Shown here one piece after another: positions 53,116 to 62,367 of a stretch of DNA of 64,000 bases. The number at the start of each line of letters is the position of its first letter. Within the stretch, counting starts at the first letter, position 1. The notes below the pieces were generated by a model. It saw only the letters and a program-made list of their open reading frames with translations, was not told the DNA's origin and did not search any database. The position numbers and the translations under genes were made by a program. This DNA is from Methanococcoides methylutens MM1 (lineage in GTDB: Archaea > Halobacteriota > Methanosarcinia > Methanosarcinales > Methanosarcinaceae): the NCBI RefSeq assembly GCF_000970325.1, contig NZ_CP009518.1, positions 1,426,001 to 1,490,000 of the forward strand. The letters are read 5' to 3'.

Positions 53116-53266
53116 GCTTCGCTCAACACCTCACTGACAGCAGAACGGAAGTCTCAATTGTAGAATCAAAACAGCAAGCCCAAAGCTCTTCATTTCGAAA
53201 CCCAAAAGAATAGAAGTGTGGTGGGCCCGGTGAGATTCGAACTCACGACCCCCGCCGTGTAAAGGC
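53116..53266. repeat. Right attachment site: 151-bp direct repeat
   Basis: Identical to 33096-33246. It includes the 3' half of the intact tRNA-Val gene and carries TAG 53211-53213 in the AbrB/integrase frame. Confidence 0.95.
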
Positions 53267-53295
53267 GATGTCATGACCGGCTAGACCACGGGCCC
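53219..53295 (-). tRNA. tRNA-Val (anticodon UAC)
   Basis: On the minus strand the acceptor arm GGGCCCG pairs with CGGGCCC, the anticodon loop is TTTACAC (anticodon TAC), the T-arm is GTGAG-TTCGAAT-CTCAC, and the discriminator A is followed by an encoded CCA. It is intact and serves as integration site of the 20-kb element, whose right end lies in its anticodon loop. Confidence 0.95.
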
Positions 53296-53457
53296 AGTGT
53301 TGCTAATAATGCACATCAGTATCCGCTACCATCTTAGTGGTGTGGGATGTGCAACCCCATAATAGCATTAGTAATATATAACGTTTTTCGTGAGATGGCG
53401 GGGCTGTGCAGGAATGAATCACAACCATTAATAATCAGTAGTGCATACGTTGGTAGC

Positions 53458-53751
53458 ATGACCGAGAATAATGAAGAGACTGAGATAGTGCAGCAGAGCA
53501 AGCAGCTTGAAGAGTTCAAGGTTGACCTCAATTATAATGAGGAGATGGGACAGATCGTCATATGGATGCCTGTTGATGAGCATGATATGCGTGTCGTTAC
53601 CACAAGCGAGGACGGTAAGCTGGATTGCGTTTTTTACAGGATGTTCCCCACTCCTGAAGCCGCTCAGGAAGCCTATGAGGATTTTGCAGTTGCACAGGAC
53701 ATAAGGGACATGTTCACTCGTAGTGGCATTGGAAAGAAATGTAACTTATAA
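53458..53751 (+). CDS. Conserved small acidic protein of unknown function
   Basis: 97 residues from ATG 53458; the frame is open further up, but that part covers the promoter (TAATATATAACG, about 53370-53381). An acidic N-terminus is followed by a compact alpha/beta domain (DLNYNEEMGQIVIWMPVDEH, FYRMFPTPEAAQEAYEDF). No motif tells the function. It has the codon character of the core genome and stands first after the integrated element. Confidence 0.6.
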   Translation: MTENNEETEIVQQSKQLEEFKVDLNYNEEMGQIVIWMPVDEHDMRVVTTSEDGKLDCVFYRMFPTPEAAQEAYEDFAVAQDIRDMFTRSGIGKKCNL

Positions 53752-53853
53752 TAGTTGATGTTTAGTAACAATTAATAATAAATTTGGAATTTCATAATTC
53801 CACACCCATAATTACCTCATATATTAACAAACCTTCAAGAGGAAGCCTGTCAC

Positions 53854-56208
53854 ATGCGAATCGGAGTATATATCTGCCACTGTGGATTGAACATTGCAAG
53901 TGTCATCAACATGGATGCACTGCACAAAAAGGTCGAGGAGATGGGGGATGTCGCCCTTGTGAAAGACATCCAGTTCATGTGCTCTGACTTCGGGCAGGAA
54001 CAATTGATAGAGGACATCAGAGAGAACAACATCGACAGGATCCTGGTCGCAGCCTGCACTCCGAAGCTCCATGAACCTACTTTCAAGAGAGTTCTTGAAA
54101 AGGCCGGTATCAATCCATATCTCCTGGAGATCGCAAACATCCGTGAGCAGTGCTCCTGGGTACACATGCACAAACAGAATATGGCCACCCAGAAGGCTTT
54201 TGATCTTATCAAAATGGGAGTTGCAAAGCTGAAGCTGCTCCAGCCTTTGCAGATCCGCACGTACAAGGCGAACAAGGACGTCCTTGTCATTGGAGGTGGT
54301 GTTGCCGGTATCGAGGCAGCCCTGACACTGGCAGATGCCGGAACGCACGTCCACATGGTGGAAAGGGAACCCACAATCGGCGGTAAGATGGCTTTGCTCA
54401 ATGAGGTTTTTCCCACCAATGACTGCTCCATTTGCGTGCTGGCACCCAAGATGACGGACGTGCAGAACCATCCCAACATCGAGATGAGGACCTATGCCGA
54501 GATCACTGACATCTCCGGTTCGGTGGGTAATTTCACTGTAAAAGGTATCCAGCGCTCCAGATACGTGATCGTTGACCGCTGCAAGGGATGTATAGACCAG
54601 TGCTCCAATGTCTGCCCTGTGGAGATACCAAACCCATTCGATAGCGGCCTTGGCAAAGTAAAGGCCATCAGCATGGCCATTCCGCAGGCCGTCCCGCAAT
54701 CTGCTTACATCAACAACGAGTTCTGCGTTGGCTGCGGACTTTGCAAGCAGGCCTGCCCGGCAGATGCCATTGATTATGAAATGAAGGAAGAAGAGTTCTC
54801 GTTCACCGTCGGGGCTGTGATCGTTGCAACCGGTTACCAGGGATTCGATGCCAGGCGCAAGGAGGAGTATGGTTACAGCGTCTATCCGGATGTCCTGACC
54901 AACATGGAACTTGAAAGACTGCTCAATGCATCAGGACCAACACGAGGCAAGGTCGTAGTGCCATCCACCGGAGAAACACCGAAGAAAGTCGCCTTCATCC
55001 AGTGTGTCGGTTCCAGGGACGAGACCGTCGGCAATCCGTACTGTTCGCGGGTATGCTGCATGTCTTCCATGAAGAACGCACAGATGATAAAGGAGCGCTA
55101 CCCTGATTGTGATGTTACAATTCATTACATTGATGTACGTGCGTCCGGCGAGATGTATGAGGAATACTATGTGCGCTCACAATCAATGGGAATCAATTTT
55201 ATCCGTGGCAAGGTTGCAGAAGTTCAGCCTGATCCGCAGGGCCATATGCAGCTTCGGTATGAAGACACACTTGAGAGTGCCATCCGGGAGGATCCTTACG
55301 ACCTGGTCATCCTGGCAACCGGAATAGAAGCCAGCACAACTTCAGATCCGATAGCAAAGATGCTGAACCTCTCAAAAAGGCCTGACAGGTTCTTTTCAAT
55401 CGCACACCCCAAGATGAGGCCTGTGGATGCACACATAAACGGTGTCTTCATCGCGGGCTGTGCCTCAGGTCCAAAGGAGATCCAGACGTCCATCGCACAG
55501 GGAAGCGCAGCTGCTGCAAGGTCCACCCGCCTGCTGGCAAAAGGTGAACTTAAGAATGACCCGTTCAGTGCACATGTGGATCCGGAAAAATGCATCGGAT
55601 GCCGTATATGTGAAGAGGCCTGTAATTTCAACACCATCAAAGTAATAGAAGGCAAGGCGGTTGTCGATGAGATCTCCTGCCAGACATGTGGCTCATGCAG
55701 TGCATCGTGTCCCACAGATGCGATCACCATGCCTCACAGCACCGATGAGCAGATCATAGCACAGATCAGGGCAGCCCTTGAGGTCAAGGACGAATTCCCT
55801 CTGATCATCGCATTCCTCTGCAACTGGTGCAGCTATGGTTCAGCAGACCTTGCAGGAACATCAAGGATACAGTACCCGACTAACGTAAGAATTATCAAAC
55901 TCATGTGTGCAGGCCGTGTGGACCCGGACTTCGTGCTGGAAGCACTGCAGGGAGGAGCCGACGGAGTGCTCGTTACCGGCTGCCGTCTCGATGAATGTCA
56001 CTACATCCTCGGAAACCATGATGCAAAGCACAGGATGGAGAACCTGAAGGAAGTTCTCGACGAGATGGGACTGGACCCGGCAAGGCTAAAGCTGCAGTGG
56101 ATATCCGCAGCAGAAGGAGACAAGTTTGCAAAGACTATCGAGGATTTCGTTGACGAGCTGACCGAGCTTGGTCCTGTCGGTTCAGAATTACCGGAGGTAA
56201 AGGAATGA
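53854..56208 (+). CDS. Heterodisulfide reductase subunit A fused to MvhD (HdrA2 type)
   Basis: 784 residues. The N-terminal domain has YICHCGLNIASV, then comes the FAD site VLVIGGGVAGIEAAL (about 146-160) and four ferredoxin-type clusters (RCKGCIDQCSNVCP, FCVGCGLCKQACP, KCIGCRICEEAC, CQTCGSCSASCP). The last 140 residues are an MvhD domain (FLCNWCSYGSADLAG, MCAGRVDPDFVL). HdrA carries the bifurcating flavin of heterodisulfide reductase; the fused MvhD links it to a hydrogenase or F420 partner. In Methanosarcina this fusion is HdrA2, acting with HdrB2C2. No hdrB or hdrC lies beside it here. The stop overlaps the start of the polyferredoxin gene. Confidence 0.92.
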   Translation: MRIGVYICHCGLNIASVINMDALHKKVEEMGDVALVKDIQFMCSDFGQEQLIEDIRENNIDRILVAACTPKLHEPTFKRVLEKAGINPYLLEIANIREQCSWVHMHKQNMATQKAFDLIKMGVAKLKLLQPLQIRTYKANKDVLVIGGGVAGIEAALTLADAGTHVHMVEREPTIGGKMALLNEVFPTNDCSICVLAPKMTDVQNHPNIEMRTYAEITDISGSVGNFTVKGIQRSRYVIVDRCKGCIDQCSNVCPVEIPNPFDSGLGKVKAISMAIPQAVPQSAYINNEFCVGCGLCKQACPADAIDYEMKEEEFSFTVGAVIVATGYQGFDARRKEEYGYSVYPDVLTNMELERLLNASGPTRGKVVVPSTGETPKKVAFIQCVGSRDETVGNPYCSRVCCMSSMKNAQMIKERYPDCDVTIHYIDVRASGEMYEEYYVRSQSMGINFIRGKVAEVQPDPQGHMQLRYEDTLESAIREDPYDLVILATGIEASTTSDPIAKMLNLSKRPDRFFSIAHPKMRPVDAHINGVFIAGCASGPKEIQTSIAQGSAAAARSTRLLAKGELKNDPFSAHVDPEKCIGCRICEEACNFNTIKVIEGKAVVDEISCQTCGSCSASCPTDAITMPHSTDEQIIAQIRAALEVKDEFPLIIAFLCNWCSYGSADLAGTSRIQYPTNVRIIKLMCAGRVDPDFVLEALQGGADGVLVTGCRLDECHYILGNHDAKHRMENLKEVLDEMGLDPARLKLQWISAAEGDKFAKTIEDFVDELTELGPVGSELPEVKE

Positions 56209-57494
56209 CCGACGAAGAGAAGCCCATGGAAGTCTCAAGGGAGATGGACATACAGGAAAACCACATTCTCTACAAGCTGGTCTCCGACAGGTCTGAAAAA
56301 ACGCTTGATTACGATTACAAACGATGTGTGGGCTGTGGCATCTGCGTAAGGATCTGTCCCACAAAGGCACTGGAGCTCGGCCCCATCAAGGAAATAGCCA
56401 CAGGCATGGAAGCACCACCTGTGATGATGGATCTGGAGAAGTGCACCTTCTGCTCCATGTGCGTGAACTTCTGCCCTGTAACAGCACTTGAAATGCACAC
56501 TGAAGGAGACTTTCCTGAGGAGGAGCTCTTCCCTGTACTGGAGTACAAGGTCGAAATGAACGAGAAATGCGTCCCCTGCTCGCTCTGTGAAGCAGCCTGC
56601 CCGGAGGATGCCATTGAACTGGAATACACATTCCCTAAGAAGGAAGAGATAGCACCTCTGAAGGAGAACGCCGAAGGCGAGATCGAGATAGACACCGATA
56701 AGTGTAACCTCTGTGGCATTTGTGCGTATTTCTGTGATGCTTTCCTCATGCTGGAAAAGGAACCAACACCAACTGACCCCATGCCCTTCGAGCAACTCAT
56801 CGTTGATGAGGACATGTGCGACTACTGCACGCTCTGCCAGGATATATGTCCCGAGGACGCGATAAGGGTAAAGGGAGAGAAACCCTGCGAACCGCCGGTT
56901 GTCTCAGGACATGTAACAGTGGATGATGAAAAGTGCACACGCTGTGGCTGGTGTGACGCTGTCTGCCCTTATGAGGCAGTAGATCTTATCAAGCCGTTCG
57001 AAGGCGAACTTGTTCTTGTCGATGAACACGTCGAACAATGCGACACGCAGGGATGCCATGCCTGCTTCAACATTTGCCCGTCACATCTCTGGTATGTGCC
57101 GGAGGACGGGAAGAAGATCGCAGCAGTACACGATCTCTGTACCTACTGTGGAGCCTGTGTCAATGCCTGTCCTGTGGATGTGATGAAGGTCGCACGCAGC
57201 AAGGTAAATCATACTGAGATCCCTAACACGCCCTGGGCAGCAGAGTGGAAGGATGCCATCAATTCACTGCTGACAAAGGAAAGAAAGCGTCCGGATCTGT
57301 CAAGGGCACTCGAGGTCGAACCCGAACCTCTGAAAGAACATGTGGACATCGCATTCCCTGAGGTCGATGAAGACATGATGGCAAAGGTTGCTGAAAGGAT
57401 GCAGAAGGCCAAGGATTCCATCACTAATCCGAAGTTCAGAAGGATACTGAACAAAGGTGAGGCTGAAGAGATCCACAGGTCAATTCAGAAATGA
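56205..57494 (+). CDS. Polyferredoxin with eight 4Fe-4S-type motifs
   Basis: 429 residues with eight Cys groups: RCVGCGICVRICP, KCTFCSMCVNFCP, KCVPCSLCEAACP, KCNLCGICAYFCD, MCDYCTLCQDICP, KCTRCGWCDAVCP, QCDTQGCHACFNICP and LCTYCGACVNACP. The fourth ends in C-D instead of C-P and the seventh has an altered spacing. Such a chain can shuttle electrons between the HdrA-MvhD unit and a reductant. The ATG overlaps the HdrA stop and GGAGG lies inside the HdrA gene, so translation is coupled. Confidence 0.93.
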   Translation: MTDEEKPMEVSREMDIQENHILYKLVSDRSEKTLDYDYKRCVGCGICVRICPTKALELGPIKEIATGMEAPPVMMDLEKCTFCSMCVNFCPVTALEMHTEGDFPEEELFPVLEYKVEMNEKCVPCSLCEAACPEDAIELEYTFPKKEEIAPLKENAEGEIEIDTDKCNLCGICAYFCDAFLMLEKEPTPTDPMPFEQLIVDEDMCDYCTLCQDICPEDAIRVKGEKPCEPPVVSGHVTVDDEKCTRCGWCDAVCPYEAVDLIKPFEGELVLVDEHVEQCDTQGCHACFNICPSHLWYVPEDGKKIAAVHDLCTYCGACVNACPVDVMKVARSKVNHTEIPNTPWAAEWKDAINSLLTKERKRPDLSRALEVEPEPLKEHVDIAFPEVDEDMMAKVAERMQKAKDSITNPKFRRILNKGEAEEIHRSIQK

Positions 57495-57611
57495 AATGAA
57501 ATGAAATGAAATGAAAAAAGGGAAAACTGGAAAACTCCGGGATTTTCTCCTTTCAACTTTCTCCTTTCAACTTTCTCCTTTCAACTTTCTCCTTTCAACT
57601 TTCTCTTTTCA
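57490..57611. repeat. Two short tandem repeats between convergent genes
   Basis: AAATG repeated five times (57490-57514, covering the polyferredoxin stop codon) and then about four and a half copies of a 15-bp pyrimidine-rich unit TTCTCCTTTCAACTT (57545-57611). The T/C-rich tract may terminate the rightward transcript. Confidence 0.85.
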
Positions 57612-57626
57612 CTAATCCACTTTCAG

Positions 57627-60242
57627 TCACTTTTTCAGGAAACAGATAGCATCCTGCTTCTCCGGGTCTGCCGACACGCAGGCATGAGCACCTGTAACAG
57701 CAGGAACATCGATCAGTTTTATTATATCGCTGAAACTATCGTATTCAGGAAGAATATCTGAGAATGAATTTGCTGATCTCTCAAAGAACCTCTCATTGAA
57801 CTGAGCTTCAGGCTCGTCAGGATACAAAGGAAGGTAGATGATCTCTTCCTCGACAAGGTCCAGGAAGAAATGGGTACCATAGGAAACATCAGGCCTGTGC
57901 TCGGTGGTCTGCCTTGCTACCTCGATGAGCACGGACGTGTTCCGTATCTCCGAATATGTCACGTTGACACCAAGTTCAAGGTTACTGCTGCCCCACCTTC
58001 CGGGTCCCATGAGGATGAACTCCTCCCCCTCTTTACCCAGCTTTTCGTTCAGATGACCAATTATCCTTCCAAGGGATTGCTTCTTTTCAAAATCAATATC
58101 TGTAGAATAAATAACAGGATCCACATAGACGATATAACGGATATCAGGAACAACCCCTCCGCAAATGGTCTTTGAAGACCTGAACAATATTTCATCCGGA
58201 CCCAGATCAGCGGGCAATGAAAGTGATTCCACCTTTCCGGGGATCTTCATCGGCCTGCACTGGAGAATGTTAAGCTTGATGTTGTTCGACTTGCCGATAA
58301 ATGCAGTGAATTCCACATCCACAGGCTGACCATATGCTTTTTCGATGGTCTGGATAGCATTGCCGATGATCTCAACAAACTTTGTTTTGGATATCAGATT
58401 ATTGAAAGTAAGTACAGGCTTCCCATCGGAAGCTGATATGAAGTTTGTGACAGGGTCCCTGAGATAGTCATCCTTCAGTAGAGAAGTATACATTCTCAGC
58501 CTGGGATAATCAAAATCCTTAAGCAATGTTGAAACGGGAACCGTCCTGAACTCGTTCCTTTCAAGGTCCAGCAGGTCCACCTCTATCTGGGAATATCTGG
58601 CGATCTGGCGACCTCTCTCAGGCCTCAGTTGGGGATGGCTTACCGAGACGATACGTGGGTAATCCCGGTCAACACGATCCACGGCCCGCGTACCAAGTCC
58701 GAATACCAGACGTATCATTCCTTTGTTCGGATCGATCTGCTCACTCCAGGCAAATAGGTTCCTGGAGAATGTCACACCTGCCAGGGCCGGGAAGAAGTAG
58801 TTCTTGTAATGGGTACCTGACACACGCTGTACAAGGATTGCCATCTGTTCATCAGTATTATCAAGACCATGTACCTTGCGGTAGATGAGCGCATCCGGAT
58901 CAAGAGCACTGGCATAGACCAGTTTGACGGCTTCAAGGAAAGCAGTCAGTCTTTCCTCAGGGTCACCCTGGTTCGTGCAGAACTCGCTCCGGTACTTTCC
59001 TGCAAATGCATTGCCGAAATTATCTTCCAGCAAGCTGCTTGACCTGACGATTATCGGAGCCTGACCGAAATAATCCAGCATACTGCGGAACTGCTCCATA
59101 ATATCAGCAGGGAATGTTCCCTCAAGGAAACGCTGTTCAACCTCCCGGAACTCCTCCTTTGAGAGCCGGTAGCCATTTGACAGATCGATCTTCAACCGGA
59201 AGAGGTCATTGTTGATGAGGAATGTAAAGAAAACATCGGAACCGATGTAGAATGAATCGTGGGGTTCCATGATCTTTCCAAACTCGCCAGTGTCATCTTC
59301 CTTGAGAACGATGTTCCTTGAAAGCAACATTCCGACACTTTTGCCGCCGATCATCCCGGAACCAATGATCCTTTCCCTGATATAGAGCAGGTCATCGATA
59401 TCAAAATATTTCTCGGCGAGTTCCCTGAAACGTGGCCTGTCACCTATGATCATACGGCATAGTTCACTTTTGAGCGCCATCATTTCCTGCAGAGGTATCC
59501 TACCTTCCTCATAGAGCATTTGATACTGCAACGCCTTGCTATAGATCGTGTCCCAGGGAGCTATGCTGCTTACCCCCGGATCCAATATGTGGCGGTCTTT
59601 CCCTCCGGAGACTGATGCAGCTTCTCCGCTGTTGAACAATGGGACCCACTCGTCCTCCTGCATGAGATGGGGAAGGAACATCTGGCTTGAATAGCGGCCA
59701 TATACCTTTAGCGGATGGATGTATGCATTGCTTTCCACATGGTAGAAGTTCAGGAGCAACTGCGTGGTCTCCCTGATAGCTGCAACAGCCTGATGGCCAT
59801 GCCTTCCTTTTGTAAGTGCGAAATACGTTACCGTGTCAAGTTCATAAAGATAGGGGCATGTGGCCTTAAAGAAATTCGCAAGCAATTCGTCTGTTGCCCA
59901 TTCAACAACCAGTGTTGAAAGGTTATCGAATACGTAGAAGACCTCACGACCATAGCTCTCAATGATCCTGTGGACCTCTGTACTGAAATAGTCAAAACCC
60001 TTTGCGGGATCGACTTCGACGATATCCAATCCCTTAGTTGGTTCCAGGATCGGCCTGTGGGGTGCAAATCTGATATAGACACATCTGTGCCCCTCTTCTA
60101 TAGCATTTTCCATGAACTTCTCTGCAAAGAAGATGTAATCTTCAAGTTCGTCAACCTGCCAGACAACGTTGTCACCATACCACAGGTTCTGAAGCAGTTC
60201 GTCAAGTCCCACTAATCCACTGCTCGCCATTCTTTTATCCAT
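57627..60242 (-). CDS. PEP-synthase-like protein with KaiC-like N-terminal domain
   Basis: 871 residues. The first 230 resemble a RecA/KaiC-like fold (SSGLVGLDELLQNLWYGDN, HRCVYIRFAPHRPI) without a P-loop. From about residue 300 a pyruvate-phosphate dikinase N-terminal, ATP-binding domain follows (GGKSVGMLLSRN, IIVRSSSLLEDNFG, AFAGKYRSEF, LQCRPM). The phosphohistidine and PEP-binding domains of true PEP synthase are absent, so it is not the metabolic enzyme. Relatives are common in methanogens and of unknown function; ATP-dependent phosphotransfer to a target is a guess. Start ATG 60242. Confidence 0.75.
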   Translation of the reverse strand: MDKRMASSGLVGLDELLQNLWYGDNVVWQVDELEDYIFFAEKFMENAIEEGHRCVYIRFAPHRPILEPTKGLDIVEVDPAKGFDYFSTEVHRIIESYGREVFYVFDNLSTLVVEWATDELLANFFKATCPYLYELDTVTYFALTKGRHGHQAVAAIRETTQLLLNFYHVESNAYIHPLKVYGRYSSQMFLPHLMQEDEWVPLFNSGEAASVSGGKDRHILDPGVSSIAPWDTIYSKALQYQMLYEEGRIPLQEMMALKSELCRMIIGDRPRFRELAEKYFDIDDLLYIRERIIGSGMIGGKSVGMLLSRNIVLKEDDTGEFGKIMEPHDSFYIGSDVFFTFLINNDLFRLKIDLSNGYRLSKEEFREVEQRFLEGTFPADIMEQFRSMLDYFGQAPIIVRSSSLLEDNFGNAFAGKYRSEFCTNQGDPEERLTAFLEAVKLVYASALDPDALIYRKVHGLDNTDEQMAILVQRVSGTHYKNYFFPALAGVTFSRNLFAWSEQIDPNKGMIRLVFGLGTRAVDRVDRDYPRIVSVSHPQLRPERGRQIARYSQIEVDLLDLERNEFRTVPVSTLLKDFDYPRLRMYTSLLKDDYLRDPVTNFISASDGKPVLTFNNLISKTKFVEIIGNAIQTIEKAYGQPVDVEFTAFIGKSNNIKLNILQCRPMKIPGKVESLSLPADLGPDEILFRSSKTICGGVVPDIRYIVYVDPVIYSTDIDFEKKQSLGRIIGHLNEKLGKEGEEFILMGPGRWGSSNLELGVNVTYSEIRNTSVLIEVARQTTEHRPDVSYGTHFFLDLVEEEIIYLPLYPDEPEAQFNERFFERSANSFSDILPEYDSFSDIIKLIDVPAVTGAHACVSADPEKQDAICFLKK

Positions 60243-60450
60243 TATAGTACCCGGAAAATTATTTCTGAGTACTACAATAAGTAATTATCTATCAGGAGGA
60301 AGATTATAAGAAATAAAGAGGATGCTCAGGTCACGGAACAAAATACAAAATGCTATAATACATTCCAGTGAACGGATAGCAAACAATACTTTTATAACGG
60401 CTAACACGTTTTGTTGTCTAGATTGTGACAGAGTAATTGGTGATACTTCT

Positions 60451-62352
60451 ATGAGCGAAAAGATCGACTACCGTGAACTTGGATTGAAATGCGGACTTGA
60501 GATCCATCAGCAACTGGACTCAAAAGAGAAACTTTTCTGTAAATGCCCTACTAAGATACGGGACACGGATGAGTCGAACTTTGAATTTTTCCGTTACCTG
60601 CGTCCCACTGCAAGTGAGATGGGAGAGACCGACAGGGCTGCGCTTGAGCAGACAAAGGTCAACAGGAAGTACATCTACAAAGCATACGACACCACCTGCC
60701 TTGTGGAGAACGATGAGGAACCACCGCGTGAACTAAACCAGGAATCACTTGATATCGCATTGTCCATTGCAAAACTGCTTCACATGATCCCGGTCGAGCA
60801 ACTCCACGTCATGCGAAAGATCGTTGTGGACGGGTCAAACACCAGCGGATTCCAGAGAACCGCTTTCCTCGCCGGAGGCGGGCACCTGGATACGTCCGAA
60901 GGACCCGTGGGTGTTGATGTCCTCTGTGTGGAAGAGGAAGCTGCACAGAAGATAGAGGATCAGGGCGATTCTATCATATATTCACTTGACAGGCTTGGTA
61001 TCCCGCTGGTGGAGATCGGAACAGCACCTGACATAATCACACCGGCACATGCAAGAGAAACGGCTGCAAATATCGGTATGTTACTTCGTTCCACCGGAAA
61101 GGTGAAAAGAGGACTGGGTACCATCAGGCAGGATGTTAATATCTCCATTGCAGAAGGAGCACGTGTGGAGATCAAGGGTGTCCAGGCACTGGACCTTATA
61201 GAGACCATTGTTGAAAGGGAAGCTGAGAGACAGGTAAACCTGCTTGAGATACGCAGGTCCCTTCTGGAAAGGAATGCAAGCGTCCATGATGAGATATTTG
61301 ACGTAACAGACCTTTTCAAGGGAACAGAATCAAAGGTCATAAAGAAAGCACTCAAGAAAGGAAAAGTACTGGCAGTCCTCCTGCCCGGATTCGCCGGACA
61401 TGTGGGCATGGAAGTGCAACCCGGAAGACGCCTAGGTACTGAATTCTCCGACCGTGCGAAGACCTCAGGCGTAGGCGGCATATTCCACACAGACGAACTG
61501 CCAAATTATGGAATTACCGAAGAAGAGGTCACATCATTGCGTGAATTCGTTGGTGCAAAGGAAGACGATGCTGTCGTAATGGTAGCTGACAAGGAAAAGC
61601 GTGCAAGAGGTGCCATGGAAAGTGTGCTTACCCGTGCACAGGAAGCCCTTGAATTCGTTCCTGAAGAGACAAGGCGTGCACTTCCTGATGGAAACAGTGC
61701 ATACATGAGACCGCTTCCGGGAGCATCAAGGATGTACCCTGAGACCGATGTCCCACAGGTGGAGATCAGCAAGGAGTACTTTGAGGCTGTGGAGATCCCT
61801 GAGCTTCTTACCGAGAGGGCAAAGAGATTCAGTAAGGATTACGGGCTCAACGAGGAACTTGCAGAGAAGATCGCATATTCACAGCATCTCCCACTCTTCG
61901 AGGAACTGATGGACAGGTTCAGCAATGACAAGACCGTTACTGCAACCCTTATTGTTACAACTATAACAGGACTTGTACCTGAACTCAAGCGTGATGGCGT
62001 GGATGTTGCCAACATCACTGACGAGCATTTCAAAGAGACCTTCGAGATCGTCTCATCAGGTGACGTTGCCAAAGAGGGTATCGAACAGATCCTCCGCCAT
62101 GTTGCAAAGAAACCTAAGGCCAATATCAGGGACAGTCTGGAAGAACTCGGACTTACAGCCATAGATACATCAGAGATCGAGGCATTCATAGCAAAGGTAG
62201 TCTCTGAAAGGCAGGAGTTTGTGGCAGAAAAGGGAATGGGAGCCGTTGGTCCACTCATGGGAGTTGTCATGGGAGAATTCCGCGGAAAAGTTGACGGAAA
62301 GGTACTCAGTGAACTCCTGAAACAAAAGATTAATGAGCAAATCAATACATAA
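60451..62352 (+). CDS. gatE: Glutamyl-tRNA(Gln) amidotransferase subunit E
   Basis: 633 residues from ATG 60451, with GGTGAT upstream; a TATA element (TTTATAAC, about 60391-60398) makes a longer N-terminus unlikely. The N-terminal part is the GatB-like kinase core ([34 protein letters not shown]); it includes the archaeal AspRS-like insertion and ends in the YqeY-type tRNA-binding tail ([20 protein letters not shown]). With GatD it converts Glu-tRNA(Gln) to Gln-tRNA(Gln), the archaeal route to glutaminyl-tRNA. GatD is not in the window. Confidence 0.95.
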   Translation: MSEKIDYRELGLKCGLEIHQQLDSKEKLFCKCPTKIRDTDESNFEFFRYLRPTASEMGETDRAALEQTKVNRKYIYKAYDTTCLVENDEEPPRELNQESLDIALSIAKLLHMIPVEQLHVMRKIVVDGSNTSGFQRTAFLAGGGHLDTSEGPVGVDVLCVEEEAAQKIEDQGDSIIYSLDRLGIPLVEIGTAPDIITPAHARETAANIGMLLRSTGKVKRGLGTIRQDVNISIAEGARVEIKGVQALDLIETIVEREAERQVNLLEIRRSLLERNASVHDEIFDVTDLFKGTESKVIKKALKKGKVLAVLLPGFAGHVGMEVQPGRRLGTEFSDRAKTSGVGGIFHTDELPNYGITEEEVTSLREFVGAKEDDAVVMVADKEKRARGAMESVLTRAQEALEFVPEETRRALPDGNSAYMRPLPGASRMYPETDVPQVEISKEYFEAVEIPELLTERAKRFSKDYGLNEELAEKIAYSQHLPLFEELMDRFSNDKTVTATLIVTTITGLVPELKRDGVDVANITDEHFKETFEIVSSGDVAKEGIEQILRHVAKKPKANIRDSLEELGLTAIDTSEIEAFIAKVVSERQEFVAEKGMGAVGPLMGVVMGEFRGKVDGKVLSELLKQKINEQINT

Positions 62353-62367
62353 TGTCTTATAGATATT

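Larger units (their letters stand above)
33247..53266. mobile_element. 20-kb element integrated in tRNA-Val(UAC)
   Basis: Bounded by the 151-bp repeats, with an SSV-type integrase body just inside the left end and an intact tRNA gene restored at the right end. Gene content is mixed: defence (type I restriction-modification), replication-type helicase-primase, DNA-binding regulators, a TATA-binding protein and a serine recombinase. No capsid, packaging or conjugation genes recognised, so an integrative plasmid is more likely than a provirus. Confidence 0.9.

Noticed and set aside
60322-60450. N-terminal extension of GatE
   Set aside because: The extra 43 residues cover the TATA box and are absent from the family; GGTGAT supports ATG 60451.
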